Shown one piece after another: positions 54,316 to 64,000 of a DNA stretch of 64,000 nt (its first letter is position 1; every line of letters starts with the position of its first letter). A program made the translations under genes and the position numbers. The stretch is taken from assembly GCA_030704615.1 (NCBI GenBank), contig CM060731.1, positions 64,830,756-64,894,755 on the forward strand, read 5' to 3'. The DNA comes from Takakia lepidozioides. Lineage: Eukaryota > Streptophyta > Takakiopsida > Takakiales > Takakiaceae. The notes below the pieces were generated by a model that worked only from the letters and a program-made list of their open reading frames with translations, was not told the DNA's origin and did not search any database.

Positions 54316-57300
54316 ATGGAGTCGGGGATGGTGACGGATCCAGCACGGGTATGAGCGTTCATCTCTATACAATGAGATTTGAGTGAATGTTCAAATCAGA
54401 GCGCTTTCAATGACAAACTGGGATATTACATCGATTTGGTGTGGTTGCCCCTACTTGATCGGGTGTTGAAGAGTGTGGGTTCTATTTGTGTAGGTGACTG
54501 CATCGTCAGGTGCAGAAAGGAATTCCCCTGGTTTTCATGTGAGGAAGGTTATGGGGCGTTCGGTTGTCTTGCAGGCCGGCTCTGTGCACCTGCATGCGCT
54601 GGTATTTTCTTCTGGTTTTGGGGAATTGGGCAGGCATTGAGATGTTAAGTCCTTCGAAGGCATGGGAATTAGTTATTGACCTAAAACTTTGATTGCACCT
54701 TTTGAGGTGGATTGGGTGGGTGCGTTTGCAGGATATGATTGGAGCAGTGGCTAGCAGAGTTGGGCGAGAGGTGCATGTTTTTGTGAGACCTGCAGCCCTT
54801 TCCACTCCCGAAGACAGAAACACGTCTACTAGTCCCCGACCTGAGCAAAGTGACATGCTCTTCTCTGGCTTGAAGTTTTACCACTTAGTTCAAATAAACA
54901 ATGTGGGATGTATTGAAGAAGATCACTGTGACTAGAATATCTTCAGTTTGTATAAAGGTTCATTCTTTCACTACATGTGTTGCGGATCATTGTGGAGCTC
55001 TTTTGGGAGCTCTGGGAAGGGAATGCAGATTACAGAGTGACAGAGAGGCATTCTCAAGCAGTTCTAGGGTTTTATCAGTGGTACCCAACATCATCTCCAC
55101 ATTGGGTACTACATGCCTTCCTGATGCTTGCTTGAACGCAAGCATCATCCCCCTTCAACCATTGACACTGGACAAGGCTACAAACGTTCCAGAGTTTATG
55201 CCTACTTTGAATTAAAGTATGGTGATAGCATGCACATGAAATCACTCAGGTGGGAACCATTCTCTCTCTCTTTCTCCCTCCCTATATTGTAGAGTGTTTG
55301 TGTGATCTCGGTTTTGTTTTGCAGGTGAGGAGACAGATGATTTCTATGAGTTTACTGCAGTGGATTATGCTCGGGTGATGGCCAGTAGGAAGGAAGGTCT
55401 GTTCTTGACCCTCTCTTTCTTGGTCCTTTCTCTCTCAGTATGTCTCTCTTTCTTTGGGATTGCCCAATGTGCAGGCAACCTGAAGACAAGTTCCATTTTC
55501 TGATATATTGTCCAGGGTATTCTCACCAGAGAGTGGCCCTCTTCAGGAACATCGAGAACATGGTTCCTGCACCTCCGTTCACCAACTTTGAAAATCTTGA
55601 GGCTGAGCTTAAGCCCTGGCCCTGCTGTGGTCTAACTTTTGGGCTGCTCACACACAGCAGATTGATGCTGCTTTCTAGAGGAGATCGAAAAGCCTTAACT
55701 CAGTGTTTATACCAATGTTAAGTCATACTACTGGAGTGAGCCCCTCAGTTGTTCCTATTCCCTATGTTTCTGTCCAAATTGGGCGCGGGGTCTATGGCCA
55801 AAAGGCTGCGGCAATCAAAGTCTTATCAGTGCACTCTCTCTTTCGTTGTATCTATACTAGAGATTGCATGCTGAATTTTACTTTTACTGTGGGCAGAAGT
55901 GCATTTGAAGACCAGAAAGATTCGAGCGGCAGAGGAGGCAGCAAGGAGGGCCCGTATAACGAAGGTTCCACAGTCTCCTGCCTCCTCCTACCTTTTTCCA
56001 TATGTACAGGATTTGTTGGGGCTCGGTGCACACTGAAGGATAGCTTGTCATGGAATGTGTTGGTGTTGTGTTTGAGCTGTAGTGATGGTTTAAAATAAAT
56101 GGACCAATACACAAGTATAATACATACGGTTCCAGCAGGAGCAACGGGGAGTCCTTCAAGATCTAGTGGCTTGCTGCTTTTTCAGTCAATTTGAAATGCA
56201 GTTTCTGCCATTGTGTGCAGGCCACTGTGCGTGTGCAATTTCCAGACAACTATGTGTTGGAGGCGACTTTTCAATCAAATGATTTATTGTCACTACTGAC
56301 AGAGTTACTTCAGAAAGTGGTCTCGCGGCCTGATTTACCCTTCTATCTCTGTAATGTTCGGTCCTTCCACTTTTTCTTGTACATTCTCACTCGCTGTCGG
56401 TTTAACTCTCTATGTAGAGAGTGGGGTCCAGCAGCCAGTGATGGAGTGAATGTCTTGCTGTCTGTGATGTCAGTGCCAGCCCCTTAATCAGTAAACGTCT
56501 TGAATGTTGTCGGCTGTCTGTGAGTGCCATGCGCACTTTCTCCTAAACTTGACCCTGTGGCAGGTTGAAAGTCCGTAACTGGGTCCAGAAGACTTAGTCC
56601 TATGCAGGAACGACACCTGCAAGAGTAGGTCATAGGTAATCTTCCTGAAGTCATCAAGTGCAACTTACATTTCCTTTTAGGCTGAGAATCTCAATCGCTT
56701 TCTAGTGTCTTGCATAACATCCTTGGAGACTTTGGACATGCTTTAGGACATTGTGAGGGTTATTCCCTGAAGAGAACCATGTTGTGTGGGTGGCTATTGG
56801 GTGGAGCAGACACTACACCACCAAAGAAGCGTATCGAGAATTTGAATCAAAGCATGTTTGATGCAGGATTTGTTCCTGGTGCACTCGTCTATTTTTCTTA
56901 TGAGCCATCTCCAGGTTTTTACGACCCTTTGTCTTCACTGCAGCTGTCATTCTGTGACTATAAGCAAATTACTGACCAAATGCTTGGGGAGCTTGACATG
57001 TTTGCTCATTTTTGCTTAAACCATCTTCTTATACAACTAGCACAGTGAACATTGTCCATGTAGTGCTGGGATTTGGTGGACAAGAAAAGAGGACTACTAA
57101 GAGGTGGTGACAGCAGGAAGAGGCAGATGGTGGTAACCCAGAGACAAGAGTCCTAATCTGAATTTGTGAAATGGTTGGGTGTTAACTGAAGCAGAAGTTG
57201 AGGAGGCTAAAGATGGACCTTATCTCCAGCCTGAAATACAAGCATTGCGGGACCTGCATCTCTGGGAAACTCCCTCTAGTAATAAGGAACCCTCTCATGA

Positions 57301-57412
57301 GGAGCAGCCCATCGAAGCAGAGCAAGCATCAGTTTCTCATACTTCTACCTCAGATTCCAAACGTCCTGTCAAACAAAATGGAAAACCAAAACCTAAATGG
57401 CTTAAGATGTAG
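54316..57412 (+). CDS. PUX1: PUX1-type UBX-domain protein, CDC48 regulator
   Basis: Seven exons: 54316-54348, 54732-54849, 55325-55396, 55897-55964, 56221-56350, 56810-56914, 57195-57412. Phases agree; the product is 247 residues, against 251 in Arabidopsis PUX1. It begins MESGMVTDPAR, then IGAVASRVGREVHVF, EETDDFYEFTAVDYARVMAS, and HLKTRKIRAAEEAARRARIT. The UBX fold reads VRVQFPDNYVLEATF, LLQKVVSRPDLPFYLYTTPP and FDAGFVPGALVYFSYEPSP. It ends with the family's KPKPKWLKM. PUX1 binds the AAA-ATPase CDC48/p97 and promotes hexamer disassembly. The acceptor of the last exon could be 57195 (CAG) or 57210 (AAAG); both keep frame. Confidence 0.9.
55440..55720 (+). mobile_element. Possible LINE fragment in PUX1 intron 3
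   Basis: The frame reads WDCPMCRQPEDKFHFLIYCP then GYSHQRVALFRNIE. The C-x2-C ... H-x4-C arrangement resembles the zinc-binding end of non-LTR RT polyproteins. It is short, with no poly(A) or target duplication seen. Confidence 0.35.
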
Positions 57413-59475
57413 TATGCTCTTTGGTAGTAGTTGAGGTAATGTATCAAATATTTGCTTCAGTCGAATTACATCCCATAGTGTTCTCATGTGCTTTTCCGAA
57501 AACGTGCCAGGCTTTACTCTTGAGTTCTGCAAATGTAACGTCATAAAATCACTGGTCTTAGCCTGGCCCCACTTGCATGGGCCCTGCTATAACAGCTACA
57601 TTCCCCTCCCTCATTGGTCGGTGATCTTCAGCAGGAGCTGCATGGAGTTATGACCATAATTTAGTAGCGATTTTCATGTATGCTCTGTACCTTTTCTCTT
57701 GAGTTGAGAATTTATTTCAATGCCCCTTCACTTATTTTGAATGATTAAAACCCAGCTTTGTTGGTCCAAATGAAAGAGACCTTCAGTAGGCGAAGAACAG
57801 AGTTAATATGCTTCACGGGCATCTTTCTCTAACCTTTGGGCCCTCGATGGCCTGTGTGTTGAGCGGTAGGCTCTGTAAATTCACTCTGTAAATTCACTCG
57901 ACATTAAAGAAACTTATCTAACCAAAGCCCACGAAAAATCAACCCCCTTGACTAAGTGAAGGGAAGTTACAACTGCAACCACCTTGAGTATTTTTATTTT
58001 TTTTCTTAAATAGGGACGGAGGCCTCAAAATTTATAAATTAGGGGATATTAAAGAATCCCTTAAATACAGAGCAGGTCCTGAGTGGAAAAAATAACTACC
58101 GATGAGGCCGTGAGGGCTTACTGTTGGGGGACATCCCGCAACCGGAGCAACTAGCAACATTGGGCAAGGGAAGGAACAGAGAGATGTAAGACCAAAAAGA
58201 TGTAAGGAGCAGAAAGAAGTGTAGAAGAGACTGAGGAAGGCAATAGAAAGGAGAATGGAATAGACGGGGGTTTAGAGGCGCCTGTTCCGTAGCCTCATTA
58301 CCCTAAATGCCAGTGTGTAGCGAACCTTGAAGAAGTGGACAAGGTGGCCCTTGGAGATAACGAGGTTGAAAATGGCTGTAATGAGGTTGCGGTCGGGGTG
58401 ATGATGGTGGGAAGAGGGACGGGAGATGTGGTTCTGAATAAGAAAGGGTGATGTAAGGCTATCTGTAAAAGATGTAGTATGGAGGAGGGAAGGCATCTAT
58501 CAGAGAGAGTGCTTCGAAAATGGCCATGAGTTCAGCACATAATATGGTGGCCGGGCCAGGAAGTCTGAGGGCGATGCCTCGGTTAGTGGCTGCGTGGTAA
58601 ATTCCGTATCCGACATTAGCTTTGGTGAGGGAGCATTTAGTGTAGTGGGCGTTAGATGGGGGGTATCTGAAGGGGCTAGTCTGTCGGTATAGGAAGGGGA
58701 TAGGGGGTATGGATATTGGCAGGGTGGCCTGGGAGCAGCGCCCTTAACCAAGTTTTGTTTGGTTTGATTTTCGGAAATGAGACTCGTGTATGGTTAGAGG
58801 AGGAGGTGAGTGAGCGGTGGATGTTTGGGTGTAAGGTGGTAGCCTTCATTTTGTGCGTTAGGGTTAGCATGGGGTTGAGGTGGCTCAGAAAGGGTATTGG
58901 TATATTGATGGGGGAGGAGTGTTGGACATGAGAGTGGGTTCAATCTGTCGGAGGTATTTGGGAAGGGGTGGGGTATGCACGTATTTTAGCTGGTTTCGTT
59001 CAATTGTGGCTAGGAAATTAACCTCTATCGGGAGGCGTAGAAGAAGATGAGAGTTGTTAGGTGATTGGTGTTGTGTGAGTATGAGTATTGTAAGGGCAGG
59101 GGGAGAGGAGTGAGCGGCGAAGCGTGCCAATTGGAGAGCAAGGGAGTGAGGGTACCCAGGGGGGTAGGGGTGGGCAAGGCCTTTGCCGGACCACGTCTGC
59201 TGCGTGGCAATGCCTGTGGCCCCGAATATGCAATCTCTATGGTGTGGGCTTATAGATGTAGTTAATTCCATAGGGCATGTGAGCGGGCTGGAGTAGCATG
59301 AATGAATGAGTTAGAATGAGTTGATGAGTAGCGTGAGTATGTCTTGGGGGTAGAGTGTTATGAGCGCATGTCTGTGCCAGTCTTTCGGGAGTACGTGGTT
59401 TCCTATGGGGGGTATCTTTTAGATAGCAGTCTACGAGCCAGCATAGTTCGGTGGCCAAGTCTTGTTTGGGTAAGA
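57413..59475. other. Intergenic region, no gene recognised
   Basis: A direct repeat CTCTGTAAATTCACT occurs twice near 57870-57898. 58.2-59.4 kb is purine-rich on the plus strand with short overlapping frames in all phases but no domain. Confidence 0.4.
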
Positions 59476-59477
59476 GT

Positions 59478-59562
59478 ATACCACATCCGTCAAGTAGCAA
59501 GATTTGACCCCATAAACATCTAGGTGGCATTCAGTTCACTTAACCAACTGAGCTATTGACTG
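59478..59562 (-). mobile_element. tRNA-derived SINE head (or tRNA pseudogene)
   Basis: Minus strand. A box TAGCTCAGTTGG (complement of 59544-59555) is an exact match to the tRNA/pol III A-box consensus. A B-box-like GGGTCAAATCT lies about 35-45 bp downstream (complement of 59501-59511), with weak match. No cloverleaf could be closed, so a SINE head is preferred to a functional tRNA. The SINE body would run toward lower coordinates. Confidence 0.5.
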
Positions 59563-59599
59563 TTGATAATTATCCAGTATCAAAAAAACTGAATCAAAG

Positions 59600-62580
59600 G
59601 AACAGTAAACTTACTCACTCCAGGACATGGACAGTGACAGCTTGGTCACCAGAATCCTTGAACCACTCATTAGGTGTCAAGTCCATTGTAGCTTCAGCAT
59701 CAGGGATAGCAGACATCACACATTGCAAGCCCTGGAGTTTCTCTTTTACAAGCTCTCCTTCGCCTTCCAAGGCCAGTAAATGATGACCACAAACCCTTGC
59801 AGCCACCATAGATGCACAATTTCCAGTGAGGTCCACAACCTTCCCACCAACCTCAGTCAACATCTCCATAAATGTATGCATAAACAAATGACTTTTCTCT
59901 CTAGTGCCTCTGAACCAGGTCCCATCAGGTCTAGAGTGAAGCCTGTCTTTGATGACGAAATTCCGCACTATATCAGCACGTCAAGTGGATTGAAGTCTGC
60001 ATCCAGTTTCTTGGCATCTCGGCTCTTCAAGAGCAAAAAAGCATAGAACACCCGAATCTGCACAAGAAACATGATTTCTTTAGCACAGAGCACTAAGTCT
60101 GTGCAGACTTCCCGGATGCTTTGTAGAGATGGGCTACTGAGATATTGCAAAGCGTCATGCTAACAACTGCACCCATACCAAAAAACAGAGACAGAACAGT
60201 GGATGTGGGAAGTTTGTGCCGACTTCCCAAACAAGACCTCGACTGTGTTAAGAAATAAACTGCTGCCTAGAACTTCATGTTATATAAAAAACCAGTATAG
60301 TGGATGTGGGAAGTCTCATGTGCCGACTTCCCAGGCAATAGCTACATGAGGGTATGGTGGGCGGGAAATGTCCCCACCCATGCACTGAACCGTATATCCT
60401 ATGAAAAGCGGGCACTGAATATCGTTCCGTGCACTGAACCCGAGCGCCATATTCAGTGCCCAAAATACGCCCCTGAATCCAAGTCAATGTGACCAAGCGC
60501 GTGCCTGTCAGCATCTTGGCGGAGACCTCGCCCTTTCCGGCCAATGGGAGGCGAGGTGCACGGGGATAGCGTGGGCGATTCAAGGACAAGGGTGTGCGCG
60601 AGTTGGGCTACCGTGCCACAGAACCCAGCAGGCCTTGAATCGATGACGCTATCTTTGGCGTTACAGGGAGTTTTTTGGGCTCAAGGGTGGGGATGCTCTA
60701 AGACAAGGAGTCGTCCCACAATTCGGCACCATTTGCCCATCCGGGATATCCACAATGACCAAGTCAGCACTGGACGTGGAAACACCCCCGCACAGGCTCC
60801 CTCCTCTTCTTGTGGCGTTCAAGGAATGCATAAACCATGGCCCTCTCCGGTGGCCACAGGCTTTGTGGGATTCAATCACGAGGCGCTGCTCAACAAGTTC
60901 AAAATAGTTGCAGTGGATGCATGACACCTCTATAGTCGGCACAGACTTCTGCAATGGACGCGCCTCGAACATGGATAATTGCGTTGCCAAGGGCAATGTC
61001 GTGGCCCGGGCTTGTCTTGTAACAGCACCAGTCTGCGAGGGCCAAAGACTGTGGGCCAGACCGGCATTGGTTTGCTAGTTCCCTTCCACCCAAATGCTCA
61101 ATAAAGCCAGTACGGTTCTGCTCTTCAACATCTTCGTCTTCCCCCGCCTCCACGTCCTCTGTCTCATCTGCCCCCTCCTAGCTTTTCTCTTTCTGGGCTC
61201 TAGCCTGCTTGGCAGGAGATGATGTGTCGTCGACTCTTTGCGACTTCTTGGGTTTCTGCTTCCCGGTGCGGCCATTTTTTTGAAGCTGCCACCACAACAA
61301 ACTAGGTCTCCGTCATGTGCGAAAGATGAGCGACCGCTGCATTGTGGGCTTTAGCCCTCGCGATCTCGCTGGCAGGTTCTCCAGGTGGAGGTGGAACAAA
61401 GTGACCTGAAGCAAATTTCTTATATGCTTCTGCTTCCTCTGCAAGGATGATGGTGGGTAGGCACTCCAACCACCAATAACACTGCAAATGGGAGGACCGC
61501 ACTCCTTAACTTGCTTCCCATTGTACATGGTGCATTGAATCCGTGTACCAACCCACTTAGAAATCATTGCCGGAATAGCTTGAATGTGTTTTTTGGACAT
61601 AAGGTAGAAGTTGATGTACATGCAAAATGTCAAGCACTATTGGATTCAGTAATTATGTGGTGGTTTCACCATTGTGAGGATGACCTCGGAAAATCTATGC
61701 CGACTTCCCAACTGCCACCTCTACAAAACAATACAGGATCTGCATTGTAACAAGTCGACGTGCAGGTAGAGACCCTGGACTGGCTGCTCAAGGATTTCCC
61801 AGCTTCTCCGTGGGTCCTACACCATCTCGTAGTGGAAAAGCTGTTCCCAATACCAGATCCTGAATTCGTCAATCCACTTGAGCAATCATTGCATGTTCTC
61901 CAACTCGGCCCTGGGACGCAGCACCAAAACCTCGTCGGAAACTAGAAAGCCCAGTTGCCTCTCCGCCTCAAGTTGCATTTACTGCAAACACCAGCCATTT
62001 TCAGCACGACCCTCCAAGTTCCACAAGAGAATCGAATTCTACAAAACATTAAGGCAATGTCACTGTAAGTCTGTGCCGACTTCAAGAACAATGAATAAAA
62101 ACAACATATTCATTGTGGTGAAGAATGGAATACCCGCCACCACCAAGTGGCCTTGTCCACCCAAGCACTCATCTTCTTGTCCGTTGGTCCCACCGGAAAA
62201 ATGCCCATGTTGCCTGTCGGCATATTCCACAATTTCAACCATGCAACCTTCTCATCCGGAGAAACTAGGCTGGTGGCAATCATCTGAAGTTTCTCAAGGG
62301 TCATCTCCACTGTCTAGGGCGTGCAACTTGTTGTAGTAGGTTGTTATCTCGAAAAGGAACCCCTTGCCAAGGGATGGATAAAAAATGGAACTATACTTAG
62401 CAATTTTTGAATGCCATTCCGTCTTGTATATTCTGCATGACAACGAAGAAGTAAGCACATGGAGAAAATTTGGGTGGAGGATTAAGTATTTGGTGCAGAC
62501 TTCCCGTAGTATGACAGTCGACAAAATGCAGAAACCAGCATCATAGGCAATGGCAAAGCATAACGTGCCGACTACCCACA
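59600..62580 (-). pseudogene. Degenerate multi-exon gene, possible beta-class amino-methyltransferase
   Basis: Minus strand. Protein-like segments, in order: MTLEKLQMIATSLVSPDEKV and WLKLWNMPTGNMGIFPVGPT (62.3-62.1 kb); ERQLGFLVSDEVLVLRPRAE (61.97-61.9), TGA 61886-61888; DEFRIWYWEQLFHYEMV (61.88-61.82), TAG 61817-61819; ILAEEAEAYKKFASGHFVPP (61.45-61.37); SADLVIVDIPDGQM (60.77-60.73); EKSHLFMHTFMEML and GGKVVDLTGNCASMVAARVC (59.92-59.76). The last two resemble, in the right order for a beta-class N4/N6 methyltransferase, a DPPY-like motif and an FxGxG AdoMet motif (here DIPDG and DLTGN). Stops and frame changes suggest it is dead. Assignment is tentative. Confidence 0.4.
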
Positions 62581-62850
62581 TCCAAGCAAAGCATTATATT
62601 TACAAATTTCCTATAGAGATGATTATAACATCACAGATGATGTCAGAACCTGTATGAATAAGGAGATGCAAGCCTAATATGGCTGAGAGTCGGCACAGAC
62701 TTCACATTGCCCTCACTGGGTCTGGGAAATCGGCGCGGACTTCCCACCTCCTACTGCAAGAACAAATGGTAAGACTAAGTATGCTCGGGTGAGCAGACTT
62801 CAAAGTGACTAACGAGGCTAACAATGCTCATATGAGCAGACTACCCAAAT
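60095..62850. repeat. Dispersed short hairpin repeats (GGGAAGTC ... GACTTCCC)
   Basis: At least eleven related sites: 60095-60113, 60206-60229, 60307-60333, 60934-60949, 61687-61710, 62066-62085, 62491-62505, 62564-62578, 62686-62704, 62723-62746, and partial ones near 62793-62840. The best form is TGGGAAGT, a 6-11 nt loop ending TGCCG, then ACTTCCCA, an 8-bp stem. Others keep only the TGCCGACTTCCC arm. All lie in or beside the degenerate gene; none were noticed elsewhere in the window. Confidence 0.65.
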
Positions 62851-63290
62851 GTGTTAGCATTCTTACACATTCATGCGGTTAATGTCATGGCCCTTCTGAC
62901 CAAGGTGATGTCCTCTTTTTTCACATCCAAAATCTTCGAGTTCACTGCATAGTGCTATTTTGGGTTGTCTACATGCTGCTCTGCTATGACCTCCATCCAC
63001 GCCAAACACTACAACCCAAATGGGGCTTCACGTAGTCGTTGAAATGTTCGTGACTACGTAGTCGCTCAGAGGACTACGTTGGTAGACGTTGTCATGACTG
63101 CATGGCTCCGCATGAGACGGAAGGGTGGTCAACGATGATTCACCAGCGCTAGCTTGCCACCAACAATCGCCGGAATGACTTCTAGTGCAAGCTTGGTAGC
63201 CAAAAGGTTAAAAATTTCAAAAAGTTATTTGTAGGGTTGCCCATTAGAGGGCTGGGACTTGTTTTTTTTTTGTCTCCTGCGCGTTTTCTT
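62850..63290. other. No gene; short palindromic stretch
   Basis: Contains GACTACGTAGTC (about 63051-63062), a perfect 12-bp palindrome, with neighbouring CACGTAGTCG and GGACTACGTTGG. Nothing coding was recognised. Confidence 0.4.
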
Positions 63291-63295
63291 AGTAA

Positions 63296-64000
63296 AGAGC
63301 CGAGAGCATGGAACGCGATGATCGCAGGATATGTAAGGGCGTGGGATGGAGGCTTTGCAGAGCTATTCTTGATCAAATGCTGCAGGAAGGGCGAGGATAT
63401 GCACATCGTGGGCATGGTATAGAGGCTTCGGAGACGTATGAGCAAATAATGCGGGAAGGGGTGAAGCCGGACTGGGGTCACGGTCATTTGTGTTTGCAAT
63501 GCGTGTGCGAGTCTGGCAGCCCTGGAAAAGGGTAAAAGGTCCATGGTGACATTGTCAAATTTAGGATATCCAGAAACAGGTAATAGAGACAGATGTGGCA
63601 GTATTGAGGATACAAAGGGAGTGTTTGAGAATATGGCTGAGCGAAATGTCGTGTCCTAGAGTGTGATGATCGCGGGATATGCCCCAGCATGGATGCGGGA
63701 TGGAGGCATTGGAGACCTATGAGCAAATGATGCGGGAAGGGGTAAAGGCAGATAGACTTGGTCACATTCGTTTGTAGATGCAATGCGTGTGCGAGCTGCC
63801 TGATTCTTCTTTGACATGTTTCAGCCTGTTTTTCCCTCTCATCAGACTCGGCCTTGAATTGCTCGGTGGAGCAGAGCTCGCATGAGTTTTTTACAGATCC
63901 TTCACGATGGTGGGACAACCGCGATCACAAGTACTTTGACATGTAACTACCAATGTGGCAACTGGAAAGTATCCAAAAACAGATAACAGAGATGAGGAGA
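63296..64000 (+). pseudogene. Third OSB-PPR fragment, runs off the window
   Basis: Plus strand. Broken PPR motifs (AWNAMIAGYVRAWDGG-type near 63310; EASETYEQIMREGVKPD near 63420; GVFENMAERNVVS near 63630; MEALETYEQMMREGVK near 63700) are followed by an OSB PDF first half EQSSHEFFTDPSRWWDNRDHK at 63867-63931, one of the most canonical in the window. A stretch matching the type C lead-in (PMWQLESIQKQITE) follows. The PPR-then-OSB order shows a tandem arrangement. Confidence 0.6.

Noticed and set aside
60095-62850. CRISPR-like array of short repeats
   Set aside because: Eukaryotic context, irregular spacing from about 80 to over 700 bp, and diverged arms; not a CRISPR array.

Overview
The window is nuclear DNA from a streptophyte. 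It is most likely a seed-free land plant (fern, lycophyte or bryophyte grade), although a charophyte alga cannot be excluded. Evidence: genes split by many short GT-AG introns, plant-type homologues (PTEN1-like phosphatase, PUX1-like UBX protein, a plant TBC Rab-GAP, plant OSB 'PDF' motifs, PLS-class PPR repeats), and plant transposon families (chromovirus with an initiator-Met tRNA primer site, CACTA element, LINE remnants).

Layout. (1) 1-19.2 kb is a three-level nest of transposons. The outermost is a decayed Ty3/gypsy element whose polyprotein carried protease, a C5-cytosine DNA methyltransferase (DNMT), reverse transcriptase, RNase H, integrase and a terminal PHD finger. Its DNMT is cut by a 12.4-kb CACTA DNA transposon (2279-14724; matching TIRs, 3-bp GGA target duplication, frame restored by excision in silico). 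The CACTA element has no visible transposase but carries a captured, intron-containing copy of an OSB/PPR gene. That captured copy is itself split by a complete chromovirus (4096-11051; two ~727-bp LTRs, TTGGG target duplication). (2) 19.2-20.3 kb is a LINE 3' remnant. (3) 20.5-29.5 kb (minus strand) is a decaying locus in which OSB-type PDF motifs (organellar ssDNA-binding family) precede a PLS-PPR array. One PDF half and the PPR array lie in a single continuous reading frame, so the locus is an OSB-PPR fusion. It is broken by an in-frame stop and has lost its DYW end. It is the same gene family as the copy inside the CACTA element and a third fragment at 63.3-64 kb. (4) 30.4-57.4 kb is the gene-rich part: an ADP-ribose macrodomain protein (+), a SPRING/C12orf49 homologue (-, 11 exons), a TBC Rab-GAP (+, 17 exons), a PTEN1-type phosphatase (+), and a PUX1-type UBX protein (+). 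Splice-junction phases could be made consistent by hand for all of these, apart from the 5' end of PTEN. (5) 57.4-63 kb holds a tRNA-derived SINE head, a degenerate minus-strand gene that may encode an amino-methyltransferase, and a family of about eleven short hairpins built on GGGAAGTC/GACTTCCC.

The five host genes are unrelated housekeeping functions: ADP-ribose metabolism, Golgi/SREBP-type proteolysis licensing, vesicle traffic, phosphoinositide dephosphorylation and CDC48 regulation. There is no operon logic. The SPRING homologue and the TBC gene are divergent and share a 1.4-kb intergenic region containing a tandem duplication with a MITE in one copy. The two most notable items are the DNMT- and PHD-bearing retrotransposon and the OSB-PPR fusion that a CACTA transposon appears to have captured.
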